From positions 29,054 through 63,784 of the forward strand of contig JACPCW010000113.1 in assembly GCA_016184365.1 (NCBI GenBank): a stretch of DNA of 34,731 nt. Reading direction: 5' to 3'. Positions 1 to 7,751 of this stretch are shown one piece after another (positions within the stretch are counted from its first letter, which is position 1; each line of letters opens with the position of its first letter). The DNA comes from Candidatus Rokuibacteriota bacterium (GTDB taxonomy: Bacteria > Methylomirabilota > Methylomirabilia > Rokubacteriales > CSP1-6). Made by a program: the position numbers and the translations under genes. Under the pieces are notes generated by a model. The model did no database searches. It saw only the letters and a list, made by a program, of their open reading frames with translations, and had not been told where the DNA came from.

Positions 1-164
1 CTCTGCACCGCCATGTGGTCACGGTGGTTTACCGGAACGGGTCTCGGCGACCCCCTCGGCCCGCGTCGCCGCCGCTCGCGCCACGATACCCGGCCTCGCG
101 TGAGCACGACGGCGTCCGTCATGGGCGGCTTCTCCGCAGACCCGCCATCGATACGCGGCCTCAT
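1..164 (-). CDS. Start of an unidentified gene, truncated by window edge
   Basis: An ATG at 164 overlaps the stop of the preceding glycosyltransferase (ATGA), as at most junctions here, and the frame stays open to the window edge (54 codons). A second in-frame ATG at codon 16 (MTDAVVLTRGRVSWRERR) may be the true start. The other two minus-strand frames are closed by stops in this stretch. The visible residues are Arg/Pro-rich and end VNHRDHMAVQ; no domain is recognised. Position suggests another LPS or glycan gene, but nothing in the residues shows that. Confidence 0.4.
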   Translation of the reverse strand, partial: MRPRIDGGSAEKPPMTDAVVLTRGRVSWRERRRRGPRGSPRPVPVNHRDHMAVQ

Positions 165-1315
165 CGGCGACCGCCCTTTGCCAGCAACTCGTCGACCAAC
201 GGGAACAATGCGCGCCGTGCCGACTCGAAGCTGTAGTGCTGTTCGCAACGTTCGCGCGCTCTCTTCCCCAGCGCTTCGGCTCTTGCCGGATCGTCCAGCA
301 AGCCGCGGATGGCGTCTCGCAATGCCCGCGGATCGTCCGGCGGCACGACCACTCCCGCGCCGGCCAGGATCTCCGGGATCATCGAGACCGACGTCGACAC
401 GACCGGACGCGCCAGGGCCATCGCGTCGAAGACTTTCGCCGGCACCTGCCCGACCGTGTCGGACGTTGCCCGCTGCGGCGCCGCGACGACGTCGGCCGCG
501 ACCAGATAGCGCGGAATGTCGTCGAACGGAATTTTTCCGATGACGCGGACGAACGGCAGCGTGCTCCATCGCCGGGCCGCGGCGCCGTCGGGTGCGGCGC
601 CGACGATGGCGAGCACGACGCCCGGCCCGAGGCCGCGCGCCGCCTCGACGAGGTCGTCGACGCCCTTGTGGCCGCGCGGCGTGCCGAGGAACATCACGAC
701 TTTGTCGCCCGCCACGCCGAGACGCGCACGCTCCCGCTCGCGGTCGAAGCGCGACGGATCCCACGCGTCGGTGTCGCGGACGTGCGGGATCAGCACACCG
801 CCGAACCGGTGTTCGAGAAACCGCGACCCGACGGTGATCGCGTCCGCGCGCCCGACGAGCCGCTCCGTCAGCCACGTCCACGTGAGGCCGTTCGGGTTCG
901 CGACGTTGAGCGCGCGGCCCACGCGACCCCAGCGCCCCGAGCGATAGAAGAAGCCGAGCTCCCAGTCGTCGATGTCGAGGAGCAATGGCCGGCGGCGCCG
1001 CGCGCGCGCGAGCAGTCCGATGCCGTAACTCGTCGGCCGCGGCTTCGACGCCAGGATCAGATCGCCGTCGACGAGTCGCACGAGCGTCCCGACGCGGGTC
1101 AGGAGCGCCGGATACCGCGCGCCGGCCACCGCGCGGTACGTGACCGGTCCGCCCTGCGCCGGGGCCCACAGCTCGGGACCGAAGCGCGGGCCGACGACCG
1201 TGACGTCGTAGCGCGGCGCGAGGAGCCGGGCCAGCAGCTCGACACGGCCGGTCGCGTTGTCCGCGAGATCGAAGCAGAGGATGGAGATGCGCGGCCGGCT
1301 GGCGGTGCGGCTCAA
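161..1315 (-). CDS. GT4-type glycosyltransferase (third of three), TTG start
   Basis: A 384-residue glycosyltransferase, more diverged than the two before it. The N-terminal domain opens RISILCFDLADNATGRVELLARLLAPRYDVTVVGPRFG and includes GDLILASKPRPTSYGIGLLARARRRRPLLLDIDDWELGFF. The donor domain has VVMFLGTPRGHKGVDDLVEAARGLG, VLAIVGAAPDG, and TVGQVPAKVFDAMALARPVVS followed by IPEILAGAGVVVPPDDPRALRDAI. In place of the last Glu of EX7E it has Asp. No ATG or GTG is suitably placed; the TTG at 1315 forms a TTGA overlap with the previous stop and is the best start. Substrate unknown. Confidence 0.85.
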   Translation of the reverse strand: MSRTASRPRISILCFDLADNATGRVELLARLLAPRYDVTVVGPRFGPELWAPAQGGPVTYRAVAGARYPALLTRVGTLVRLVDGDLILASKPRPTSYGIGLLARARRRRPLLLDIDDWELGFFYRSGRWGRVGRALNVANPNGLTWTWLTERLVGRADAITVGSRFLEHRFGGVLIPHVRDTDAWDPSRFDRERERARLGVAGDKVVMFLGTPRGHKGVDDLVEAARGLGPGVVLAIVGAAPDGAAARRWSTLPFVRVIGKIPFDDIPRYLVAADVVAAPQRATSDTVGQVPAKVFDAMALARPVVSTSVSMIPEILAGAGVVVPPDDPRALRDAIRGLLDDPARAEALGKRARERCEQHYSFESARRALFPLVDELLAKGGRR

Positions 1316-2454
1316 CGGTCCGCGGTCGCCACGGTCGTGCCGGCCGGCGCCAGCCGTGCGTAGTGCGCTTCGAGCGCGGCCGCCACGCGCGCGCCCGAAT
1401 ACCGGCTCTCGCACAGCTCGCGCGCGGCGCGGCCCAGACGGTCGCGCAGCGCCGCGTCGCGCACGAGGCGCCCGATCGCATCCGCGAGCATCGCGGCGTC
1501 GCCCGCGGCCACGAGCAGCGCGTGCTCGCCGTCACGCAGCACCTCCGGCACCACGCCGACGCGGGACGCGACGAGCGGCAGTCCGGTCGCGAGGCACTCG
1601 AAGACGACCCGCGACATCCCGTCCGATTCGAGGGGCACGTAGAGCGCCACGTCGAGCGCGCGCATGACGGTGGCCACGTCGCCCACATAGCCTGCGATCG
1701 TGACGCGCGCTTCGAGCCGGTGGCGCCGGAGCGCGTCGCGCACGAGCGCTTCGCGCGCGCCGCGGCCGACGAAGACGACGTGGCCCCGGACCCCCGCATC
1801 GACGAGACGGCGGACGGCCTCGACGGCCACGAGGTGCCCCTTCATCGTGCGGAAGCCGGCGATCATGCCGATGAGCGGCTCGTCCGGCGCAGCGCCGAGC
1901 GCGGCGCGAACGTTCGGATCGTGCGGGCCGGGGCGATGGGTCTCGGCGTCGGCGCCGCCGGGCAACGCGACGACGCGGTCGGGCGGCAGCAGTCCGGTGG
2001 CGAGGTATTGCCGCCGGATCGCCTCGGTGACCGTGACGACGAGCGCCGTGGCCTGCCGGTACAGCCAGCGATTCCCCGCGTGCGGGCGGACGGCCTGCAC
2101 GATGTGACGCGTACGCACGAGCGGCCGCGGCGTGCGCGACAGGCGGTTCGCCACCGCGGCGAGCCAGTGCTCCTTGCCGCGATGCACGTGCACCACGTCC
2201 GTCGCGCCGAGCGCCTCGATCAGCTGCCGCACGTCGTCGACGTCGTCGCGCGGACGGACGCCGCCCGCGAAGCCGTACGTCACCGTGCGCGTCACGCCTT
2301 CCTCGCGCGCGCGGTCGATCACGCGGAGCTCGGTGCCGGCGCGGCAGCCGAGCGTCACCTCGTGACCACGACGCTCGAGCTCGCGGCTCACGCGCGCCGC
2401 CCAGTACGCGTCCGACGACCATCCGCGGCAGGAGACGAGCTGCAGGATTCTCAC
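1312..2454 (-). CDS. GT4-family glycosyltransferase (second of three)
   Basis: A 380-residue GT-B glycosyltransferase starting VRILQLVSCRGWSSDAYWAARVSRELERRGHEVTL. It has VVHVHRGKEHWLAAVANRL, LVRTRHIVQAVRPHAGNRWLYRQATALVVTVTEAIR, the donor-domain start IGMIAGFRTMKGHLVAVEAVRRL, VVFVGRGAREALVRDALR and SDGMSRVVFECLATGLPLVASRVGVVPEV, again with Asp in place of the first Glu of EX7E. GTG start overlaps the previous stop (GTGA), and its own stop overlaps the next gene (TTGA). Role inferred as LPS core or related glycan extension from the neighbours; the sugar is unknown. Confidence 0.88.
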   Translation of the reverse strand: MRILQLVSCRGWSSDAYWAARVSRELERRGHEVTLGCRAGTELRVIDRAREEGVTRTVTYGFAGGVRPRDDVDDVRQLIEALGATDVVHVHRGKEHWLAAVANRLSRTPRPLVRTRHIVQAVRPHAGNRWLYRQATALVVTVTEAIRRQYLATGLLPPDRVVALPGGADAETHRPGPHDPNVRAALGAAPDEPLIGMIAGFRTMKGHLVAVEAVRRLVDAGVRGHVVFVGRGAREALVRDALRRHRLEARVTIAGYVGDVATVMRALDVALYVPLESDGMSRVVFECLATGLPLVASRVGVVPEVLRDGEHALLVAAGDAAMLADAIGRLVRDAALRDRLGRAARELCESRYSGARVAAALEAHYARLAPAGTTVATADR

Positions 2455-3563
2455 GTGAGACTCGCGTACACGCGCTCGACGGTCGTCACCGACTGCTCGG
2501 GGCCGAACACGTCCTCGGCCCGCCGGCGTCCGGCGCGCCCCATCCCGGCCGCGCGCTGACGATCGCTCAGGACCGCGGCGAGCGCTTCGGCGACGCTCTC
2601 CGGACGATCGTCGACGAGCAACCCCGTCTCGCCATGCACGACGGTTTCCGGCAGCGCGCCATGGCGGCCGGCGACGACGGCGCGCCCGGCCGCCATCGCT
2701 TCCAGGGCGGCGCGGCACGATTCGTCCGATCCTGCGGCCATCAGCGCGAAGCAGTCCGCGGCCGCGAGGACGGCGGGGAGATCGCGATCGCGATACCCCG
2801 TGAACACGACGCGCTCGGTGAGCCCGAGCTCGACGACGAGCGCCTCGAGCCGCGCGCGCGCCTCCCCCTTGCCGACGAGGAGCAGGCGCGCCTCGGGCAT
2901 GTCGGCCAGCAGCCGGCGGAAGCCGGCGACGAGCAGCTCGTGGCCGCGGTTCGGGGCGAGCCGCGACACGGACACGATGACGGGCGCCGTGCCGAGCTTG
3001 AACTCTTCGCGGATCGGTCCGGGGTCGGCGGGCACGGTGAACCGCGGCAGGTCCGCCGAGCCCGGGATCCAGAACAGGCGCTCGCGCGGGATGCCGGCCT
3101 CGCGGGCGCGCGCCTCGATGTGGCGCGACACCGCGAAGAACGCCGCCGTGCGCGCGTGGAGCCACCGCGACAGCGCGCCGTGCTTCACGGCGCGACGGTT
3201 GTGGAACGTCCGCACGACGGGCGCGCGCCCGTCGTGCCGCGCGCCGGCCACCATCGCGGCCAGCCAGTGATCGTGCGAATGGTGCGCGTGGATCACGTCG
3301 ATGCGCGACTCGCGGACGACGCGGCGAAGCGCGCGGACGTCGGACGCCAGGGCGAGCGGCCGGAGGTTCGTCTCGAGCCGCACGCCGGCCACGACGTCGA
3401 TGCCCGCTTCCCTCGCCTTCGTCTCGAACCGATCACCCGGGATCACGGCGAGCCGCACGCGGTGCCCGCGCGCCACCAGGCCGGTGATGAGCTGGATCGT
3501 CGGATCCGCGCTGCCCGTCCACCAGCGGTTCGCCGCGAGATGCAGGACCGCGAGCGACGTCAC
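2451..3563 (-). CDS. GT4-family glycosyltransferase (first of three)
   Basis: A 370-residue GT-B glycosyltransferase. The N-terminal acceptor domain includes LAVLHLAANRWWTGSADPTIQLITGLVARGH, with the SAD turn where GT4 enzymes have a Gly-rich loop, and IDVIHAHHSHDHWLAAM. The C-terminal donor domain has VIVSVSRLAPNRGHELLVAGFRRL, RLLLVGKGEARARLEALV, and SDESCRAALEAMAAGRAVVA, where the usual EX7E motif has Asp in the first position. GTG start overlaps the GT9 stop. It and the next gene are similar in order and motifs (both have a HAHHSHDHWLAA / HVHRGKEHWLAA block), suggesting a tandem duplication. Probably acts in LPS core or surface glycan assembly; donor and acceptor are unknown. Confidence 0.88.
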   Translation of the reverse strand: MTSLAVLHLAANRWWTGSADPTIQLITGLVARGHRVRLAVIPGDRFETKAREAGIDVVAGVRLETNLRPLALASDVRALRRVVRESRIDVIHAHHSHDHWLAAMVAGARHDGRAPVVRTFHNRRAVKHGALSRWLHARTAAFFAVSRHIEARAREAGIPRERLFWIPGSADLPRFTVPADPGPIREEFKLGTAPVIVSVSRLAPNRGHELLVAGFRRLLADMPEARLLLVGKGEARARLEALVVELGLTERVVFTGYRDRDLPAVLAAADCFALMAAGSDESCRAALEAMAAGRAVVAGRHGALPETVVHGETGLLVDDRPESVAEALAAVLSDRQRAAGMGRAGRRRAEDVFGPEQSVTTVERVYASLT

Positions 3564-4561
3564 CGGACGACCTCGTGTCGCATGCCGGCGACGATGCGGT
3601 CCGCGACTTCGGTGGCCGTGATGCCGCGCAGACAGGGATGGTCGATGGGACAGGTCCGGTAGAAGCACGGCGCACACGGCACGGCGTGCTGCACGACGGC
3701 GCCAGGGCCGCGCGGTGCGCTGAGCCGCGGATCCGTCGGACCGAACAGCGTCACGACCGGCGTCCCGAGCGCAGCGGCGAGATGCGCCACACCGGTGTCG
3801 CCGGCGACGAGCGCGCCCAGCTCGGCGAGCAGCGCCGGCAGCGCGTCCGGACGATCGCGTCCGACGAGACTCGCGACACCGGTCGCGCGCACGATCCCGC
3901 GCGCCTTCGCGTCGTTGTCCATCGGGCCGAGCAGCACGGCATCGACGCCGCGCTGTCGCAGCTCCGCGACGAGCTCGATGACGCGGTCGGCCGGCCACAT
4001 CTTGGCGTCACCGTACGCGGCGCCCAGATGAATGCCGACGGCGGCGCGGTCGAGTCCGATGGCGCCGGTGATCCAGGCGCGCGCCTCGCGGCGCTCGTCG
4101 CTCTCCGGTGCGGGCGGCGCGAGACGCGGCACGTCCGTCGCCGGCGGCGCGCCGAGCGCGGCACCGAGGCGCAGGTACTCGTCGACCTGGTGCAGGCGCG
4201 GCGCGGGCAGTGTGACGCGATCGGTGAGGAGCCAGCTGCGCCCGCCCGTCGCGAAGCCGATGCGCCGGCGGGCGCCCCAGTAATACGCCGAGAGCGCCGA
4301 TTCGAGCGAGTTCGGCAGGAGCACCGCGACGTCGGCGCGGAAATCGCGTGCGAGATCGGCGCTGCGCGCACGTCCGGACCACGCGCGCGGATACGCGAGC
4401 AGCACGTCGGCGAGCCCCTGCCCCGCGAGGACCGAGGCCCACGGACCCGCGGCGAGCACGCGGGCGTCCGGGAACGCCGCGCGCACGCTCGTGAGCAGCG
4501 GCGTCGCCATGATGGTGTCGCCGAGCCAGTTCGGCAGGCGAATGCTCAGGCGCTCGAACAT
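3560..4561 (-). CDS. ADP-heptose--LPS heptosyltransferase (GT9, WaaF-like)
   Basis: GT9 enzymes add heptose to the inner core of LPS. The ATG at 4561 gives 333 residues starting with the family N-terminus LSIRLPNWLGDTIMATPLLTSVRAAFPDARV. Other landmarks: VAVLLPNSLESALSAYYWGARRRIGF, IHLGAAYGDAKMWPADRVIELVAEL, the nucleotide-binding GALVAGDTGVAHLAAALGTPVVTLFGPTDP, and a Cys-rich C-terminal motif (CAPCFYRTCPIDHPCLRG) common in WaaF-type enzymes. The LPNWLGD start fits heptosyltransferase II better than I, but no second GT9 gene is in view, so the exact acceptor is left open. Stop overlaps the next glycosyltransferase (GTGA). Confidence 0.9.
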   Translation of the reverse strand: MFERLSIRLPNWLGDTIMATPLLTSVRAAFPDARVLAAGPWASVLAGQGLADVLLAYPRAWSGRARSADLARDFRADVAVLLPNSLESALSAYYWGARRRIGFATGGRSWLLTDRVTLPAPRLHQVDEYLRLGAALGAPPATDVPRLAPPAPESDERREARAWITGAIGLDRAAVGIHLGAAYGDAKMWPADRVIELVAELRQRGVDAVLLGPMDNDAKARGIVRATGVASLVGRDRPDALPALLAELGALVAGDTGVAHLAAALGTPVVTLFGPTDPRLSAPRGPGAVVQHAVPCAPCFYRTCPIDHPCLRGITATEVADRIVAGMRHEVVR

Positions 4562-5637
4562 GCTCGCGTGAACGCCTCGCGCCACACCGCGGCGCCGTCG
4601 AGGAGCTCCAGTCGTACGCTGACCACCCAGAGCGGCACGGGCGGAACCGCGCGGCCGAGCAGCCGCACCCAGTCCTTCTCCGTCGTCACCAGCGCTTCGG
4701 CGCCGAAGGCCTGCGCCCGTTCGGCGAGCACCGCGATCTCGCGCGCGCCATACCAGTGATGATCGCCGAACGCGACGAGATCGGCGACGTCCGCGCCGGC
4801 ATCGGCGAGCGTGCGCGCGAAGCCCGACGGCGTGCCGATGCCGGCGAACGCGAGCACGCGCGCGTTGCGCAGCGCCTCGAGCGGCATCGGCGCCATGCGC
4901 CGCGCGTCCCAGCACTCCGTGGCGACGTGCGCGGCGGGCAGGACAGGCACGCCCGGTGCGTAACGGGCGACGGCCGCCGCGACTTCTTCCGTGTCGTCGG
5001 CGTGGCGCGCGCCGGTGGCGATGACGAGATGCGCGCGCGCCAGCGCGTCCAGCGGCTCGCGCAGCGGGCCGGCGGGCAGCAGCCGTCCGTTGCCCCATGG
5101 ACCGTGCGCGCGCGCCATCACGATCTCGAGATCCTTCGCGAGCGTCCGATGCTGGAAGCCGTCGTCGAGCACGATCACCGTCGCGTCGAAGCGGTCGATG
5201 GCGATGGCCGCGGCATCCGCGCGGTTGGCGCCGACGATCACGGGCACGCCGGGCAGCCGCCGCGCGAGCAGGAACGGCTCATCGCCGGCATCTTCGGGCT
5301 CCACGCGGATCGCGGCCGTGTCGGCGACGATGCGGACGCCGTCCGTGCGGCGGCCGTACCCGCGGCTCACGACGGCCGGACGATGCCCGAGCTCGATCAG
5401 CGTCTCCACCGCCGCCATCACGGCCGGCGTTTTCCCGGTTCCGCCGACCGTCAGATTGCCGACCGCGACCACCGGACGCGACAGCCGCCGGCTCTTCAGC
5501 ATGCCGCGCGCGTACAGCCAGTCCCGGGTGCCGATCAGACAGCGATAGCCGCCCGCCAGCGTGGCCACGAGCGGCGTTTCCGCCGACGAGAATCCGTGCT
5601 CCCAGCCGTGGACGACGCGATCCCGGGCGGTCGTCAC
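4546..5637 (-). CDS. lpxK: Tetraacyldisaccharide 4'-kinase LpxK
   Basis: LpxK phosphorylates the 4' position of the lipid A disaccharide, giving lipid IVA, the substrate of WaaA. The 363-residue product has an amphipathic N-terminal region, Walker A VGNLTVGGTGKTP (about 59-71), VVSRGYGRR, GDEPFLLARRLPGVPVIVGANR, the catalytic and metal segment LDDGFQHRTLAKDLEIV, LLPAGPLREPLDALARAHLVI, FAGIGTPSGFARTLADAGADV and VTTEKDWVRL. All key blocks are present. GTG start inside the waaA stop; the 3' end overlaps the heptosyltransferase by 16 nt. Confidence 0.96.
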   Translation of the reverse strand: MTTARDRVVHGWEHGFSSAETPLVATLAGGYRCLIGTRDWLYARGMLKSRRLSRPVVAVGNLTVGGTGKTPAVMAAVETLIELGHRPAVVSRGYGRRTDGVRIVADTAAIRVEPEDAGDEPFLLARRLPGVPVIVGANRADAAAIAIDRFDATVIVLDDGFQHRTLAKDLEIVMARAHGPWGNGRLLPAGPLREPLDALARAHLVIATGARHADDTEEVAAAVARYAPGVPVLPAAHVATECWDARRMAPMPLEALRNARVLAFAGIGTPSGFARTLADAGADVADLVAFGDHHWYGAREIAVLAERAQAFGAEALVTTEKDWVRLLGRAVPPVPLWVVSVRLELLDGAAVWREAFTRACSSA

Positions 5638-6962
5638 GGCGTCGCTCCGGGCTTGCCGAGCGTCGGGGGACTGGGGGCCATGTCGGGGCCCCCAGCCAGA
5701 AGGAAGCGCTCGACGAGCTCGAGCGTTTCCTTCACCGCGCCGCTGCGCGAGGCGACGGCTTCGCCCGCCGCGGCGCCGAGCCGCTCGCGGAGCGCCGGGT
5801 CGTCGAGCAGCCGCCCGAGCTCGCGCGCGAGCGCGTCACCGTCGGCCACGCGGATGCCGCCGCTGCTCTCGACCAGCAGCGCGGCGGCGTCGCGAAAATT
5901 CTCCGTGTGCGGACCGAAGAGCACGGGCTTCCGGCGCAGTCCCGCCTCGAGCATGTTGTGGCCGCCGGCCGGCACGAGGCTGCCGCCGACGAACACGACG
6001 TCCGCGATCCCGTAGATCTGCGCGAGCTCGCCGACGGTGTCCACGACGATCACCGGCCCGGCTTCGCGCGCGCGCGGCAGCTCGCTCCGGCGGACGGCGT
6101 GAAAGCCGCGCGCGCGCGCGAGGGCCAGCACGTCGGGCACGCGCTCGGGATGGCGCGGCGCGAGGACGAGCGTGACGTCCGGGCGGGTGCCCGCGATGGC
6201 GCGATGCGCGCCGAGGACGGCGTCCTCTTCGCCCGCGTGGGTGCTGCCGGCGACCCACAGGCGCTGGCCGGGCTCGAGGCCGAGGAGGCGATGCCAGAGC
6301 TCGACCGCGCCCGCGCTTTCCGCAAGCGCGTCGTTCTTCAGATTGCCGGTGACGAAGACGCGCTCGGGCGGCGCGCCGAGCGCGATGATGCGACGCGCGT
6401 CCTCGTCCGATTGCATCGCGAACACGGCCACCTGCGTGAGCGTCGGCGCCAGCAGGCGCCGGACGCGGCGGTAGCGCGGAAACGAGCGATCCGACAGCCG
6501 GCCGTTCGCGATCATCACCGGCACCCGGCGGCGCGCGAGGTGACGGAGCACGTTGGGCCAGAGCTCCGTCTCCATCGTGACGAGGAACGCCGGCTCGATC
6601 GCATCCGTCACGCGTCGCACCGCGCCCGGGAGATCGAGCGGAAAGAACCGATGCGTCACGTCGCCCGCGTAGCGCTCGCGGACGATGCGCGCGCCGGTGT
6701 CGGTCGTCGTCGTCATGACGAGCGGCAGCTCGGGATGCAGACGTCGAAGACCGGCGACGAGCGGCGCCGCGGCGATCGCCTCGCCGACGGACACGGCGTG
6801 GATCCAGCCGGACGGCTGCGGCGGCCGGTCCGCCCGCGTCCATCCCAGCCGCGCGCGCAGGTGCAGCGGCACGCCGCGCGTCACGCGGCGCACGATCGCC
6901 GCCGGTCCGAACCCCGCGATGAGCGCGACGGTCGCGAGCGCCGTGTAGACGGCGAACGTCAC
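5634..6962 (-). CDS. waaA: Kdo transferase WaaA with repeat-derived tail
   Basis: WaaA (GT30) transfers Kdo from CMP-Kdo to lipid IVA at the inner membrane. The GTG at 6962 (overlapping the acyltransferase stop) gives 442 residues: an N-terminal membrane anchor (TFAVYTALATVALIAGF), HAVSVGEAIAAAPLVAGLR with the catalytic Glu, TTTTDTGARIVRER, FLVTMETELWPNVLRHLARR, NGRLSDRSFPRYRR, and in the C-terminal domain VAGSTHAGEEDAVLGAH, LAPRHPERVPDVL and GGSLVPAGGHNMLEAG with FGPHTENFRD. The last 20 residues (GGPDMAPSPPTLGKPGATP) are encoded by repeat copy 1 and have no family counterpart. The stop overlaps lpxK (GTGA). How many Kdo units are added cannot be read from sequence. Confidence 0.95.
   Translation of the reverse strand: MTFAVYTALATVALIAGFGPAAIVRRVTRGVPLHLRARLGWTRADRPPQPSGWIHAVSVGEAIAAAPLVAGLRRLHPELPLVMTTTTDTGARIVRERYAGDVTHRFFPLDLPGAVRRVTDAIEPAFLVTMETELWPNVLRHLARRRVPVMIANGRLSDRSFPRYRRVRRLLAPTLTQVAVFAMQSDEDARRIIALGAPPERVFVTGNLKNDALAESAGAVELWHRLLGLEPGQRLWVAGSTHAGEEDAVLGAHRAIAGTRPDVTLVLAPRHPERVPDVLALARARGFHAVRRSELPRAREAGPVIVVDTVGELAQIYGIADVVFVGGSLVPAGGHNMLEAGLRRKPVLFGPHTENFRDAAALLVESSGGIRVADGDALARELGRLLDDPALRERLGAAAGEAVASRSGAVKETLELVERFLLAGGPDMAPSPPTLGKPGATP
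5644..5695 (-). repeat. Two-hairpin element, copy 1: inverted, truncated, inside waaA
   Basis: On the minus strand: CTGGGGGCC, loop CCGACAT, GGCCCCCAG (5671-5695), identical in hairpin 1 to copy 2, followed by a CCCCCGACGCTCGG linker and then a sequence that no longer forms the full second hairpin. It is the only copy in the opposite orientation and, like copy 4, lies in a reading frame, as the last 20 codons or so of waaA. Confidence 0.82.
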
Positions 6963-7654
6963 GCCGAGCGCTCCGTCCCGGCGGCGGACCACGAGGTCGC
7001 GAGCGCGGGCGGATGGCCGGCGCGGCGGTCGGCTTCAGCCGTCACGCGATCGAGCGCGGCCGTCAGCTCGCGGCGTGCCGCCTCCTGCTCCGCGTCGGCC
7101 GGGAACACGATGGGCGCGCCGAACGCCGCGACGATCCGCGCGAACGGCCATGGAATCTGGAACCGGTCCCAGGAACGCAGCGTGCGGGCCGGCCGCGCGG
7201 CGATCGCCATCGGCACGAGCGCCGCGCCGGTCGACGCCGCGAGCGCGATGACGCCCGACTGCACCTGGCCGCGCGGTCCGCGCGGACCGTCGGGAATGAT
7301 CACGACGTCGTCGCCGTCGCGCAGGGTCCGGATCAGCGCACGCAGCGCGGTGGCGCCGCCGTGCGACGAGGATCCACGGACGACGGACAACCCGAAGCGC
7401 TCGACGTAGCGCGCGACCAGCTCGCCGTCGCTCGAGCGGCTCGCGAGGACCGTGACACGCCGCGCGCCATGGGTCCGGCGAAGCCGCGCGTTCACCCACG
7501 GCGCCATGAGGATCCGGCCGTGCCACATCGCGTAGACGATCGGGCGGCGCGCCGTCCAGAGCGGCGCGACGCTCTCCACGCCGACGACGTCGAGACGGAG
7601 CGTGGCGCCGAGCGCGCGCGCCGCGACCGACGCCGCGGTGGCGAGGAAGCGCAT
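6959..7654 (-). CDS. DUF374 lysophospholipid-type acyltransferase (LpxJ family)
   Basis: A 231-residue member of the DUF374 acyltransferase family. Seen motifs: YAMWHGRILMAPW (the H-containing block), VTVLASRSSDGELVARYVERFGLSVVRGSSSHGG, and VVIIPDGPRGPRGQVQSGVIALAASTGAALVPMAIAA, with IPDGPRGP as the family signature. DUF374 includes LpxJ, a late acyltransferase that can act on lipid A precursors before Kdo is added and replaces LpxL/LpxM-type enzymes. Its position between lpxB and waaA supports a lipid A role; none of the classical LpxL family is in the window. Start ATG at 7654, though an in-frame ATG inside the repeat (7677) could extend it by 8 residues. Stop overlaps waaA (GTGA). Confidence 0.87.
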   Translation of the reverse strand: MRFLATAASVAARALGATLRLDVVGVESVAPLWTARRPIVYAMWHGRILMAPWVNARLRRTHGARRVTVLASRSSDGELVARYVERFGLSVVRGSSSHGGATALRALIRTLRDGDDVVIIPDGPRGPRGQVQSGVIALAASTGAALVPMAIAARPARTLRSWDRFQIPWPFARIVAAFGAPIVFPADAEQEAARRELTAALDRVTAEADRRAGHPPALATSWSAAGTERSA

Positions 7655-7662
7655 TGATCTTA

Positions 7663-7733
7663 CTGGGGGCCCCGACATGGCCCCCAGACCCCCAGCGTTC
7701 GCCGGTCGCCGGCAAAGCCGGCGCCCGTCTCGA
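7663..7733 (+). repeat. Two-hairpin intergenic element, copy 2 (lpxB-acyltransferase)
   Basis: Hairpin 1: CTGGGGGCC, loop CCGACAT, GGCCCCCAG (7663-7687), a perfect 9-bp stem; its second pair is T-A where copies 4-6 have C-G. Hairpin 2 (7701-7729): GCCGGTCG, CC, GGC, loop AAA, GCC, GG, CGCCCGTC, with 6 of 8 outer pairs and all inner pairs, then TCGA. It occupies the gap between lpxB and the DUF374 gene. The ATG in its loop (mRNA sense) is in frame with that gene eight codons upstream of the assigned start. Confidence 0.88.
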
Positions 7734-7751
7734 TCACGCGCTGTACGTCGG

